NCBI GenBank assembly: GCA_022747635.1
Contig: JAKTNV010000001.1
Location: forward strand, 35,665,351 to 35,729,350
Length of the DNA stretch: 64,000 nucleotides
Direction: 5' to 3'
Source of the DNA: Hetaerina americana
Taxonomy: Eukaryota; Arthropoda; Insecta; Odonata; Calopterygidae
The position numbers were made by a program, and so were the translations under genes. The notes below the pieces were generated by a model that saw only the letters and a list, made by a program, of their open reading frames with translations, was not told the DNA's origin and did not search any database. How positions within the stretch are numbered: the first letter of the stretch is position 1; each line of letters begins with the position of its first letter. Positions 51,501 to 63,633 of the stretch are shown one piece after another.

Positions 51501-53164
51501 TTTAAATCATACAAAGCCAAGATTCATTTAAAAATTTTCTCCACGACTTTTCCCGAAGTTCATGCCACTAGTTTGATTCTATTTTTCCTTATCAACGCAG
51601 ATATTTGATTACATTGAACAGTGCAGTAAAATTTTAAAAGGAAAGTTAATGAAACTCAAAACGGGAATTTAATGTGAAATGCGATGGTGACAGCTGGTAT
51701 ATCTACGACTGAATTGGCGTGGATTTTCAATGAAACTCGATACTCGTCCTTAAACGAAGCATAAATGGAAGTCTACCCAAAATGTTTCAAATGAAAACTC
51801 TTTTCTCATGCAATGATGCCTTTATTGTAAACGTTCTGGGAAATTAAATCTCAAACAATTCCACGTTTTGTTAATTGAAACATCGAATGTGACCGTTAAT
51901 TTGGCTGTGGATTAAAAATAGACCCTTGGGTATATAATAACGAATAATCGCAAAATTTGGCGCACCGGTGACGGGCAAACATTTTATAATTCTGAGAGCA
52001 TAACTTATGAAGCTACCAATTATACTAATTTTCACCTAATAACAGAGAATTTATACGTCGTTGCTTTACGCATACGTTTAGTAATGAGCTAGGGGTTAAA
52101 TGAGTTCTCATAGTTCTCTCTAGTTTTCATGAAATGTCATTTGAATCTGGTTTCCATTATAACTGTGAATTAATGACACATATAATTAGGCGTTTTCCAC
52201 AACCAAACAATTCCAGTCACTTGTTAACGTAATGGGGTGAATAATTGAAGTGTACTGCACAGAGACATCCAATTTCCACGTTGAACCAGCGATTTGCTCA
52301 AAGATATTAAACGTTTCGAATGGTGATTGGTGCGGAGAATACAATAGCAGCGATGATGGGCAGAGTACGGCTATTTTCAATTCGCTTGTTCCCTCAACAT
52401 AGTTTTTGTTAAATTTATGTGTGTGGATGGAATAATTGTGCATGGCAGATTTATTAATGTGTGTGTCCATGACAGACGTATTTAGAAGCTTACATCTAAA
52501 TGTTTCTACTACATCCTTTATGATCTGGTGTATTTTAAGAATTTTATCACATTTGAATTGTTCTGACAAGACTTAAAAGTCAATAGGAAGTCCCACATTT
52601 ACGAAGTAGACTACAAAGATCCTGTCAGAAATCAGTACGCATTCTCATTATTATTTTAATTAATTATTCCTGGAGCCAATATCAAGTTTGAGTTATTTTT
52701 GTGGGTTCGATTCCGCTTGAAATGATGTATCCTTTGGGGTTTGTGTTTTAAGCAGATATATGACCCAATTGAACTTATAAAATAATGAATCAATTTATGT
52801 GCGCTGCCAAATGGTGTGCGGCAGCATACGTGAATATCATCTGATGAACCAGAAAATATGAAATTCATTTATTTCTCTTTCAAATGAAGAGGAGATTCCA
52901 AGTTTTCAAAGATTATTGAAAGAATAAAATATTTGTGAACCGTTTCACTGTGCGTCACAACTTCTTATGCTATAGCGAATTTCACCGAGAAAGATGTTAA
53001 ATACTTGTAATTATTTCCTGGACAGAAAAAAACCCAAAAACTGATGTTTCTTCAGAGTCGCATATTTTTTTTACATCGTCAAGGGAGGCGTGATTCATAA
53101 ATATTTAGCACAGCCTTTCTTCATGAAATTCAAAATTTTTTACGATTTTTTTAATCTGGTTAAA

Positions 53165-55430
53165 ATATTGACAAGTAAATCTGGGACCCCCTATGGACTA
53201 CAACTTTGACGTGGTGGGAAGGCCTATGTGTTCTGATGACCGCTAGAGCTGCGCTGGCAGGAGCAATGACATTTGCTCCTGGCAGGGTCACCCATGCCAG
53301 ATAGGCCGAAGGGTAGGGGCCAAAGGAAAGGTAGGACCGCACAGCGTTTGCTCCTCAGTGAGGCAACTGTAAAGGCGTCTGACCCCAGTGGGGCGGCCAT
53401 AAAGTGATGGTATCGAGTTGAAAACACTATTGAGGAAGGCAACGGGAAACCACCTCAATTATTATTCCCAGGACTTATAGGATGGACACCATAGTGGAAA
53501 TGAGTCCTGGAAACCACAGGACTCAGCCCAATTGACCGTGTGTCGTGCCCGGCATGGGGGAGGCAAGGCATATGCAGTCGTCACCACACGAAATTCTTGC
53601 AAAGCAAAAGCGACGACAGCCGCTGTACAGAAAAGGACCGTATTGATAGGATAGGAGGAGTGCTAGGACAATTGTGAAGGCAGAAAAATTGGAGAATATA
53701 AGATGAGAGAGGAAGTCGTTTATATACGAATGGGCTGTTCAAGGTGAGACGGAAGAATATGGAGTAATAGTGACAGAGTAATATAAATCGGCTGGGAAGA
53801 GAATCAGCGAGGGGTGGTTATAGTACTGAACAAAAAGGTAAGATGAAAAAATAGTAGTCGAGCCATAAAAGAACCTAGAAAGACAGAAGATATATAAAAG
53901 AACTGTATGTGTGGTAAAGAAATTAGGCCAGCATGGTTAGACATAGAAAGAGAATATGACGCAGATGAGGATAGCTTAGATCCAGGCTTATTCGATAGGG
54001 AGAAAGGGCATTGAGGAAATTTAAATAAAAGGGGTAGACAATATTCTCGCGAAACTACTTAAAACTTTAGGAAAAGGTGGGAGGAAGGTTTTTTTTATTA
54101 ACTTATGCGAAGCATTTATGGGGCAGGGATTTGGCTGGAAAACGTAGTAAAATCATTTTTTGGTCCTATCCCAAAAAGGGAAAGGCAGCAGTACATTCGG
54201 ACTAAAAAACGATTATCTCGATTTCGGACGCAGCTAATGTGGTTTTCAGAATCATCAATAAGAGGCTGGAGAGCAGGAAAAATGAATACCTAGGTGATGA
54301 TCAGTTTGAGTTCAGGAAGGGGCACGTGTAATGCCATGGTAGGGATGAGGACCCTAACAGAGAGGTGAAAAGAATACAAGCAGGATTTATTTGTCCGTTT
54401 CGTGGATCTCGAGAAAGCGTTCAATAGAGCGAATTAGGTGGAATTAATGAATGTATTGCAGAAGTAGAAGTAGATTAGCGGAATAGGGGACTCATCCGCA
54501 ACCCGTGCATGCCACAGATTGCGCAGGTGCGAGTAGCGGACGGAGAGTCCGAATGAGGAGTGTTAGGAAGAGGAGTATAACTGGGGTGTTGATTGTCACT
54601 TGTGCTTTTCAACGTTAATGTAGAAGTAATGGTAAAAAGGGCATGGAAAGAACTGGAGGTGGAAATAAAAGTCGGTGGGGAATCCATAAAATAAGTTAGA
54701 TTTGCGGATGACCAAGCTTTAGTTTGTCAGTGAGCAAAGGAGTCGCTAACTCTGCTTAGTGCATCTTAAGGTCAGTGCGATCGTTATGGGAGGACAATAA
54801 ATGTTAATTAAACAGAGATGATGCGGTTTTCGAGAAAGAGGGAAGCTAAGTTAAACGGTAAAATAGGAGAGCAAAAATTAATCAAGTGGAACAGTTTACC
54901 TATCTCGGAAGTGATTCAGACTAAAACGATCAAAGTAATAGGGATATAAAGCAAAGAATTTCACTAGGCAAAGGAGCTTACACAAGGATAAAGGCATTTT
55001 TGATGGCGGGAGAGAATGATAAAAAAGACTCGTTGAAACTTTGATATGGAGAGTGGTTTTTTACGGAGCGGAATTAAGGTAATTGAAGCAATATGATAGG
55101 TATATTTTGGAACCTTTTGAAATGTATGAGTGGAGAAAGATGAAAAAGGTGGAGTGGTCTGAAAGGAAAACAAACGAGGAAGTTCTGGGCGTAGTGCGGG
55201 AGGAGGGAGTATTATTGGGAGAAATCAAAAAGAGGCAGGAAAGATGGATGAAATAGCATTTTTACTGGTGATGGGATGTTGAAGACTGTGATAGAGGGGA
55301 GGGTGTTAGCCAAGCAAGAAAGGGATGGAATTGGCATGTTGCGTGGAAAGAAGGGAGAAAAAAAGTATGCAGAATTGAAGAGTGACTTACGGCAGTTCCA
55401 GATTTCAGGTCGTGTTTTTGGTTAGGAGAG
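53165..55430 (+). mobile_element. LINE, 2.2 kb, degenerate full 3' half
   Basis: Typical LINE 5' text at 53.17-53.6 kb (AACGGGAAACCACC) leads to RT blocks in shifting frames: EYLGDDQFEFRKG, VDLEKAF-like near 54400, VRFADDQALVCQ-like at about 54697, QFTYLGS near 54895, FYGAE near 55057, MYEWRKM, then ERWMK and KYAELKSDL at about 55370. Many stops and shifts. Same broad class as the relic at 39.5-40.4 kb. It lies in the 25-kb ADAMTSL intron, on the opposite strand. Confidence 0.85.
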
Positions 55431-55816
55431 GCATGTCAATACATTGTTTTATAATTTCATAGACTGTGCCCATTTAAAACCTAACTTAACCGGTAGAATA
55501 CCAATAATAATAATGATAACAATAATAATAACATCTGAGACAAATAGTAACATACAACTACCTAGTACTTGGACAAGAAGGGTACTTTTACAAGTATCCT
55601 CCAAGTAACCGTAACCGTGTGGCAGCATTTGATTGCACAACAGACTATTTTGACCCAAACAATTGGACAATAGACATTTAGTACACAAAACTAATTTTGA
55701 CCCAAAAAATGTCACAATAGGTATATAGCAAATCAAGTAGGATGCTGTTTACAATACAAATTCATTTGTTTACACTCATCACGGTATATCTGCAGAAAAA
55801 TACCTGACAGACTCAC

Positions 55817-56021
55817 CCAAATAATTCCTGCTCTGCTTGAGCTCGGTGATGTTAATATTGCAGGCTCCTCGGGGGATCTGCGCGATCAGGTTGTAGCCGA
55901 CGGGCAGCTGGGGGCGCGTGAAGAGGCCAGATACGAGGCGGCACGTGCTGTTGTCGCCGCCACACAGGCCGCAAGCGTCCACCCGCTTCTCCGACCCGAT
56001 GACGCCGTCGCAGCCCACGTG
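55817..56021 (-). CDS. ADAMTSL: ADAMTSL exon A: end of Cys-rich module and start of spacer
   Basis: 205 nt, residues 1-68 plus one base. The acceptor is a pyrimidine-rich tract ending CACAG before HVGCD; the donor is G|GTGAGT after NYL. The exon holds the last part of the ADAMTS Cys-rich domain, with GCDGVIGS, CGLCGG and DNSTC; its cysteines are the ones that close this domain in the family. The spacer then begins with PVGYNLIAQIPRGA, the first beta strands of that module. Sequons NST (24-26) and NIT (57-59) suggest N-glycans in the secretory pathway. It enters in phase 0 and leaves in phase 1, which fits exon B exactly (G|CC, Ala) and restores the family motif NYLALR. Exons further 5' were searched for by eye up to 64 kb without success. 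Confidence 0.93.
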
Positions 56022-56299
56022 CTGTGCCGCGGAAAAGAGGAAAGACACAGTTAACCTCGTGATCGACTCCGAAGGAAGTCGAAACAAGTACACATTCCTT
56101 TATTTTTAAGCCGTACAGAAGTGACGTATTCTTTAGGATAGGCCAATTCGAAACGATCAATTCGGTGCTTAAAAAACGTTTCGTAACTTGGTAAAGGAAA
56201 ATTAATACCTTGATCGAGGAGCGGTCACTCACGATCAAGTTAACAAATTAGACTTTATCTCACTTGACACCAAACAGTACCAATTGTAGAAAATAAGGC

Positions 56300-57690
56300 T
56301 TAATACAAATGAATGGGAAAATATTTTTGCAATCCTGGTATTTGGTGATGGAAATTGCGCCGTATCTAGAAATAATATTTAAGAAGTCTCTGGTAGATCA
56401 CAAAGTTCCCAGAGATTGTAAAAGGGCTAACGTACCACCAATATTGAAAAACCGAGACAAGGAGGAACTAAGCCATTACAGACCTATTTCCCTCACATCA
56501 ATGTCGTGCAAGGTTATGGAACATACACCTGCTAGTTCGATCGTGAGCGATCATGTTATTCTTATTTCGGGAGAGAGCAATGTTCCAGTGGATGAGATTT
56601 TTCTAGATTATAAGAAAGCCATAGAAAAAGGACCTCATAATAAACTACTCGCAAAGCTAGAAGCATATGGCATTGATAAAAATATCCGGGGTTGAATTTG
56701 TTTGATTTGTCGAATTCAAATAGTGGTGATAGATGGAGTTAGCTCAAATGCAGTAGAAGTTACTTCAGTTGTTTCCCACGGAAGTGTCATCGGACTTCTT
56801 TTATTCCAACTTTACGTCGATGACTCCGTAGTCACTAGTAAGATACGTTTATTTGCCAACGATGCAGTGGAGTGCCGTGATATCCTTGATCCTGAAGACA
56901 TGGAAGCTTTGTCAGATGACCTTAATCCAATACAACGCTGGCGGGGCACTTGTCAATTAGAATTAAACTTAAAAAAGTATTCATAATGTTTTGGAAAAAG
57001 AGTAATTCCCACCCGAACTCCTGCTGCATTGTGAGCACCAAAATTAAATGTGTAGACTCAATTAAATACCTCGGCGTTACCCTCACTCAAGACCTCTCCT
57101 GGGTGAAACACATGCGGGGAATGTGTGGACAAGCTAACAAAAAGTTAGGATTTATTGGAAAAGTACTTAGTGAGCGTGATGAAAAGGTCAAAGAGAAATG
57201 TTATCTGTCGTTGGTTAGGCCTCATTTATAATGTGTTACAAGTAATTATATGGTATCCTCACAAAGTTGGATTGATTGCCGAATCGGATCGCATGCAGCG
57301 TAGAGGAGCTAGATTTGTAAAACGTTATTGTGAGAAACTCAGTGGCGTATCCAAAATATCAGAGCAGTTAAACTGGGAATCACTCATGGAGCGAAGGTTA
57401 AATTACAAATTGAAGCCCTTGAATAATTTGGAAGGAGGTCTCTTTAGCAGTGATGTTGAAAATATATTATTACCCCCATCGCACTACGGTAGGAGATATC
57501 ATGCTCATAAAACGAGAGAGATTAAGTGTAGAACAGATGTATTTAAGATGTCATTTTTTCTACGAACGATAGGGGATAAAAATATTATTGTTCAACCGCG
57601 GTAGGGTCATGTTCGAGTAAAATTATTCTAGTGCGTATTCACCCCCTGCCACACACCCTAGCGGTGGCTTGCAGGGCATATATTAAAAAA
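56300..57690 (+). mobile_element. LINE (RT to 3' end), same family as the 12-kb copy
   Basis: Frames in order: RDCKRANVPPILKNRDKEE, YRPISLTSMSCKVME (the RPISL box), VDEIFLDYKKA, SHGSVIGLLLFQLYVDD (QGSVLGPLLF box), RLFANDAVECRDI (FADD box mutated to FAND), DSIKYLGVTLTQDLSW, RRGARFVKRY and ESLMERRLNYKLK. It ends with a 3' UTR hairpin (57644-57676) and a short A run. Three frame changes, stops and the FAND change show it is dead. It lies 5' of ADAMTSL exon A on the other strand. Confidence 0.9.
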
Positions 57691-57699
57691 AGATGGCTG

Positions 57700-60600
57700 A
57701 AATTAATTATAAGGCCTTTTACAGCTTATGATGTTTACTCATCAGGCGGGTCAGCTTCTTTCCCTGTCCCGCGTGCGGTTTCACATTTCACAACTATCCT
57801 CTTCGTATTACAGCGTACTCATAATCTTTATGAATAATAATAATATGCCGTCACGAAAATCGACTGATAAGTCATCCTCAAATCTTATCAAATGTAGCAT
57901 GATGTAATGTGAAAATATTTTCGTTTAATCTATAAATGCTTATCTAATTATTCATGCGATTTAGATTCAAGCACAATGGTTTATAATAATGAATATAAGA
58001 GGTTTAACGTACTGGCAAGTGGATACTGAACATAGGGACATTACACTTCGCTGGAACAGTAGTGAAGGAACTATGTAAGGATAAAAGAGTATGGAAGGAA
58101 TCATTAAAAACGGGTAAGTTTATGGGAACGCCATAAAATCACTTTAGCGTAAACCTTCTTTGTTACTTACTAAACGTTTGTTACTTACAAAACTGAAGCT
58201 GTTTCATAATATGTTTAAATTTTATAGACAAAATTTTGTCTCTAAAGTGAGAAATAATAACAACCTCAAGTGTATTCCCCTAAACAGCAATCAATCTACT
58301 CGCCCGAAAAACTTCCTCGCCAGCTTTTTTTCCGAATTTCGAAAAAACTTGGATGAAACTGGTTGGATGAAAAAACAGGGTGATGCATTTTCCTAAGTTT
58401 TATAAGACAAAATGGATAAAAATATTTGTGGTCAATAATCGCCTAAGTCATTAGGTACAGGGGGATCGAGATTTTGCGGTGTCTGACGTACAGGCTTCCC
58501 CGTGAGGGCCCGGGTTCAAGTCCCGGAGGCGGCAGATTTTTTTCACTGGTATCCCGATCACTACTTGAGGTGATTTGGGGGGAGCACTTTGAGCGAGTAC
58601 GACGTCCGTCGGATGGGACGTTAAACTGCGGACCTCTTGGCGCCTTTCGACAGGAGAAGGCTAATGCCGACGCCGGGTTTCTCTCCACGCTTCCTTTCCC
58701 ATCCATCCCTAATTGCACAAATGACCTTAGCTGGCGGTCGCCTCCCCTAAAACCACTACTAATCGTTAGGTACAAGTTGTACCTATTCTTTAAGTTTACC
58801 TTAAATTTATAGAATTATGCTTTCCCGTACAAAGTTAAGAGTGTACTATTCCACCTCATTTTTCCTTCAATGATATGCGTGAAATCTCAGGCCCGTCGTA
58901 AAAATTCAAAAAAGTCACGGGCAATCTGAGACATTCTTCTTCAATAGTTCACGTTTTTTGGTAAAAGCGACATTTATAAATCTGTGGCTTGAGGAATGCA
59001 CGGTACGGTCGGCGGATAATCGGGGAGAGAAAAATACCCAGGTGTCGCCTCATTTTCGATTTTCTTCGTGGCGAAGTGCCGAAAGGTCAGCGTTTGTACC
59101 CGAAACCATCTCCACGCGCGCTGCCATATCCCTCCTTCACTTCCCCTTCCGCAGACCACAATCCCGGCACAACCTCTCCCCAGTACCATTCTGACTCTTT
59201 GAAATATCCCCTCGCTCTCCTTTGATGTGACCAACACCGGCGGCGTCCGCGGGTCGGACCCTCTCTCTCGAACGTTACGGATATCCACATTAAACCAGCG
59301 ATGACTGAACTTCCTCTCGAGGAGAGACTTCTCCTTTAATGCATTTCCTTATTTTGATCTCCCAAAAATGCAATACAATATTTATTTTTATTTTATTTTA
59401 TCAGTGATTTGATTTTTATATTTTATGCATAAATTATGGTTGTAGCCGTTGAATCCGGCTAGGTGTCCGGAATCCGTCTTTAATCCGGCTAGGGGTTAAA
59501 AGGGTTCGGGTGCTGAGAGAATTATCTCGATTTCAATTCCAGAATAGTCCGCTGATGCCTCCAGCTAAATAAGGATGAGTGATTTTCCGCGTATCAGGAA
59601 TTTGAAATATCGCGTATGACTTTCGGATGCTGACCGGGGGGTATGGATTCCAATTCAGGTGATGGCTATTCTCAAACCGCATCCGAGCCCATCTGAAATT
59701 TATGCGAGACTACAATTGGCACAAATAAAGAAGTTGATACCTATAGGTACCTGTATATCGTAAATGTGTGGATTTAACGCGGATATGAAGAGTACAAGGG
59801 AGTTTTAACCTCGACTATCAAAACGATCTTCGACCTAAAAACTGTGGTTGGCGTTTTTAATTACGAGCAAAGCGACCCAAAATTTTGCTGTCTCCAGTTG
59901 CGCATGAGGTTTTCATTGTTTTGATGCACATTCGCACGGAAAACCCAGTTGCACTCTATGAGAATTAAACGATGAAGTCGAAACCAAGATACAAACGTCA
60001 TTTAATCAATTTATTTTTTGATGATTTCCCTGAGTGGATTTTTATGTTTCCTCCGAGTCCCACAGACTGCGAACAAATTTTCAGACCATCTTTCTGGTTT
60101 AAAAGAAGTTGAATTCCACTCAAGATTAAAATTTAGTCATTAGTGAAACAACGAAATAACTGAACTTTTGAATTAAGTTTCACACCAGATATCCTTGGCC
60201 GAGGTCACGCCGAAGCTGCGGAAGTATAACTAGCCGAGACACCATTGTAATAGGCTGATGAATTCATTCTTCCTTTTTCCGGATGGTTGATTGATTAGCC
60301 AAGAGAAGAAAAGGATACACTTATCATCACGGTGGTCGATGTGAAGCGGAGGTCGACGATCCTTTCTCGACTTCCGTGGCCGAGGCTCTTCTACGATCTT
60401 CTCGTATTGCATGCCCGTGGTCGAAATTTTGACCAGTTGGGCGCTCTTCCTCCTTCAGCCGGGCAAGTACACTGGACTCAAAACTACGAGGAGCTGTTCT
60501 CTATACCTCTACGTTCCAGGGATATCAAAGGCATTCCATTCTCTAATTAAGTTCTGTGTGCTTGAAATCTCTTGTAGTGCAGCACGCAGTTCATGAAGAG

Positions 60601-63600
60601 GGAAGCTAAACAGCGGAACAACCCTTTGGAGCATCATGTAGAGATTCCAACGATTGCTATGAGTAATCCTAAATTTGGCGCTCACTTTTAGGAGTCTTCC
60701 GCGACCACTCATGTATTTACTAAATGATGAAATGACCGTAGAGCGTTTTCCAGAGTAATCATCGGAAGCTACCACTTCGCTCCACCGTTGACAGGAATGC
60801 CAAAAGTAGATACTCGTAACTGGTGCTGGTCGGCATTGAATTATTTTTGGAAAATGTTGTGAATGAATGTGTATTAATTTCAGATGAGGATCGAGGGTAA
60901 AATAATGGTTCCCTTTGTTTGGGAAAAGTCCGGATGAAACGAGAGAGGAGCCAACAGAAGGATGCTGTTGATACGGGAGAGGACCGATTCTTGAGATATT
61001 TTCAACTTTGGGAAACATTATTTTCCCCGACGGGTTTTGTCCCATTTGTTTGGAAACAATATACTTCCGTCGGGTTTGGAAGAGAGGATGGGGGAATTAA
61101 AGCATCAAAATGAGTATGAATTTAATTAATTCTCCGTCCCTACAACTTCCGGGCATTTAAATACAACGTCCTCACGCATTATGCCTAACCTTTCTTTTCA
61201 TTCGTTCAATTTACCTTTGCATATTGCCACCTGAATATGATATAATCAAATTGAAACCTGTGCCGTGAATAAATGATTTTATTTGAAGCAAATTTCATAT
61301 GTTTTTGTTTACATCAAATGCGTTTTAATCTCACTAATCGCCCCAACGTTTGGAATTTGATCTTGTAAAATATTTATACACAGTGGCGAAATAATATTTC
61401 GGAATTTAATACGCCTATGATTCCGCTCTCTAGAGTAAGACTATTTCATTCCTGAAACAGCATTCCATTGTCATCGCTATTTAGTCGGGCATACATTGAA
61501 CGGCATACGACTCAGACTAGTTGAACAGTTAGGAATATAAAGTACGTTCTAACTATGAAGAGGGTCGATGACCATGGGTGGATATACAGATTTAAAGACA
61601 ATTACCTATCACGCTCTGAAATTCCTGAACACAAAGAATTGCTTCAGATGAGCCTTGTACGTAGAGGTTGAAAGATGTTAAAACGTAAGATAGGTTTAAA
61701 AATAAATGCATGTTATCTCAATATAATTCTGGAGGAAGTGAATCGGGTTTCAATTCCGCTATATATTCCACGAGGTCCTCCCATTCAGAAAACACATTTT
61801 CGCTATCGTTAACCCACACCGTAGCTACACAGGCTTTTTACTATAATTTACAAATGTTATCTTTCTAGTAAACATATTAATTACTTTTGGAAGTGCAAAT
61901 ATGCAGAGTACAAACATATTCAGTTTATTTATCGCTCTTCAATAGCCCCTATATCGCTCACCCTCCTAAAAATGAAAGGGATAGACAATAAAGTACGCGG
62001 CCCTCTCGCCTTGAGCGGTCTCATTCCTGATCTTGAAAGATCCGCTATACCGTACCGGTTCACTGAAGAACCGAGGGGGAGGATATGAGACTCCATTCCC
62101 TACGCCTCGGGCCCTCTTGCCGCCAGTAATGGGACATTCTCTTACGCCATACAAAGGCGAAACTTTTTCTCCCGGTCGAAGAGGCGCCGGGTCGGGATTC
62201 CACGGGACATAGCACACCCGGAAGGAAGGGTCATCGGGGTGGTCATTTTCGCCACTTGCCCTTTCAACGAAGAGGGCCTCGCTTGGAATTTATAATTCCC
62301 CGTCTTCGATCCGTGCCATGCTTTCCCTCATTCGCGAATAAAATATAAGCCCGCTGGGATTAGGAGGTCCATCCACGATTCTGTGCGGGAAGTTTTTTCG
62401 CTCCGTCTCGCTGTTTGAGCCTGTTGATTGGACCCAACTCGCAGTGGAGCAGAATGCAGATTTAGCGGGATAAAATCTTGTTGTGAATCATTCTTTCTGG
62501 AAACCAATTTCTATTGAATGTTGAAGACTCTATGTAATGATTTTTTATTTTTTATTTTAGGTGAAAGACGTGTTGATCGGGTAATCTCCTTTTTCTGATA
62601 ATGGAAAATGAAAAGTATACGTAATCAGGTTGCTCGCGTGAGAGTAGGAATTTCATTTCATTCAAATTGCACCATCCTAATGACTGAAAGATAGTTTGAT
62701 AATTTAACTCCATAATAATCATTGTCATTAAAATAATAGTCATAAGAAATAGGAAAATATGCCTCTATTGGCTAATTCCTTTTTCTGTTCACGAAATACA
62801 CAACCTGAGCTGTTTGAACTCAGTACCGAAAAAAAATTCCTACAGGTATCAGAACTATCACTATATTCGTGTTCACGGAGAAGTTTGAGCACGTCTTGTG
62901 ATAGATCTTTCTTTTTTTACTTGTTTGTCTTTGCAAGGGTTGATATAAATGGATCGGATGAAATAAGAATCACATGAATTTGACACATGCAGCCAACCTC
63001 AAAATATTTCCTTCGCGACGTTTCAGGTGGCGAACACCAGCGCTTTGGAGCCCCTTGCGACCACGAGGAGGGGAATCGCGGGTTTAGGAATTGATTTCTC
63101 GGGTGGAAAGGTTAAAGGTTGCGAGTTTTGCAAGCGTAAAAATGTTATTTTCACCGTCGCTCGCGGTGACTTGTACTAATGCGACGGGAGGAAAAATAAA
63201 TTCCTTTTAAATGCAATGGTGTTTCACCGCCTCCAGAGAGAGAATACGGTTGAAAACTTTTTAAGGGGCATTTTAATGTTATTCAAACCATAATAATATA
63301 ACTCGGCAAAAAAAATTTAAACGTTTAAATTTTCTCTCACTATGATTCTCGTCAACCACATAAATGTCTAAAACTTTACTCACTAGTTCGATAATATTCA
63401 TTTATGGAATACACATAACCTCGAAATTAAGAAAATTCATAATTTTTATAACCGCGATAGAAGTCGGCATATTCATAGCTTCGAGTTCTTTTTTTAAATA
63501 GGAAAATACCAACCAGAATCTAAATGAGATCATCGAATAAATGATCGATACGATGATCTTAGACCACCGCATTAATCACTGGTTTACATAATCTAGAGAA

Positions 63601-63633
63601 CAAATATTTGCAACTTTAAAAGAATGCAAAATT
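57700..63633. other. Sequence 5' of exon A; no ADAMTSL exon recognised
   Basis: Should be intronic to the ADAMTSL gene if upstream exons lie beyond the window. Apart from the SINE at 58.5 kb and GC-rich blocks near 59.0-59.3 and 62.0-62.45 kb, no feature was identified with confidence. Two minus-strand frames at 60.2-61.05 kb have no recognised relative. Confidence 0.55.
58465..58762 (+). mobile_element. tRNA-derived SINE, copy 2
   Basis: The better preserved copy: B box GGGTTCAAGTCC at 58512-58523 within a paired T-arm (CCCGG/CCGGG), then the same body blocks as copy 1, ending GGTCGCCTCCCCTAAAACCACTACT. Open frames that cross it on both strands are spurious. Confidence 0.87.

Larger units (their letters stand above)
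30735..55816 (-). other. ADAMTSL: ADAMTSL intron A-B, about 25.1 kb
   Basis: GTGAGT donor at 55816 and CTACAG acceptor at 30735. It holds two SINE-like elements (32.0 and 33.3 kb), LINE relics (34.9, 39.5-40.4, 53.2-55.4 kb), a Penelope-type inverted repeat (41.6 kb), a tRNA-like stretch (48.4 kb), a TATCG-rich patch (51.2 kb) and GC-rich islands near 38.8-39.2, 43.9-44.4, 47.0-47.4, 48.4-48.6 and 49.5-50.0 kb. The rest is AT-rich sequence in which no exon or RNA gene was recognised. Confidence 0.8.
7192..56021 (-). other. ADAMTSL: ADAMTS-like (ADAMTSL4/THSD4/nolo type) gene, partial locus, 8 exons
   Basis: Eight minus-strand exons join in perfect phase to 464 codons with no stop. Visible protein: residues 1-30 end of the ADAMTS Cys-rich module (GCDGVIGS...CGLCGGDNSTC), about 31-145 spacer module (NYLALR, IINGNWAI, QQPNPGIKYEY), about 146-270 linker, then TSP1 repeats at about 271-327, 330-391 and 396-451, and the first residues of another from 456. 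Family knowledge: such proteins are secreted, lack the metalloprotease domain and act in extracellular matrix and microfibril organisation. The spacer signature and the CDMGPC end of the third TSP1 resemble the ADAMTSL4/THSD4 branch more than ADAMTSL1/3. The orthology to Drosophila nolo is inferred, not tested. Three N-glycosylation sequons are visible (N24, N57, N86). The 5' and 3' ends of the gene lie outside the window. Exons are GC-rich against AT-rich introns. Confidence 0.9.
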
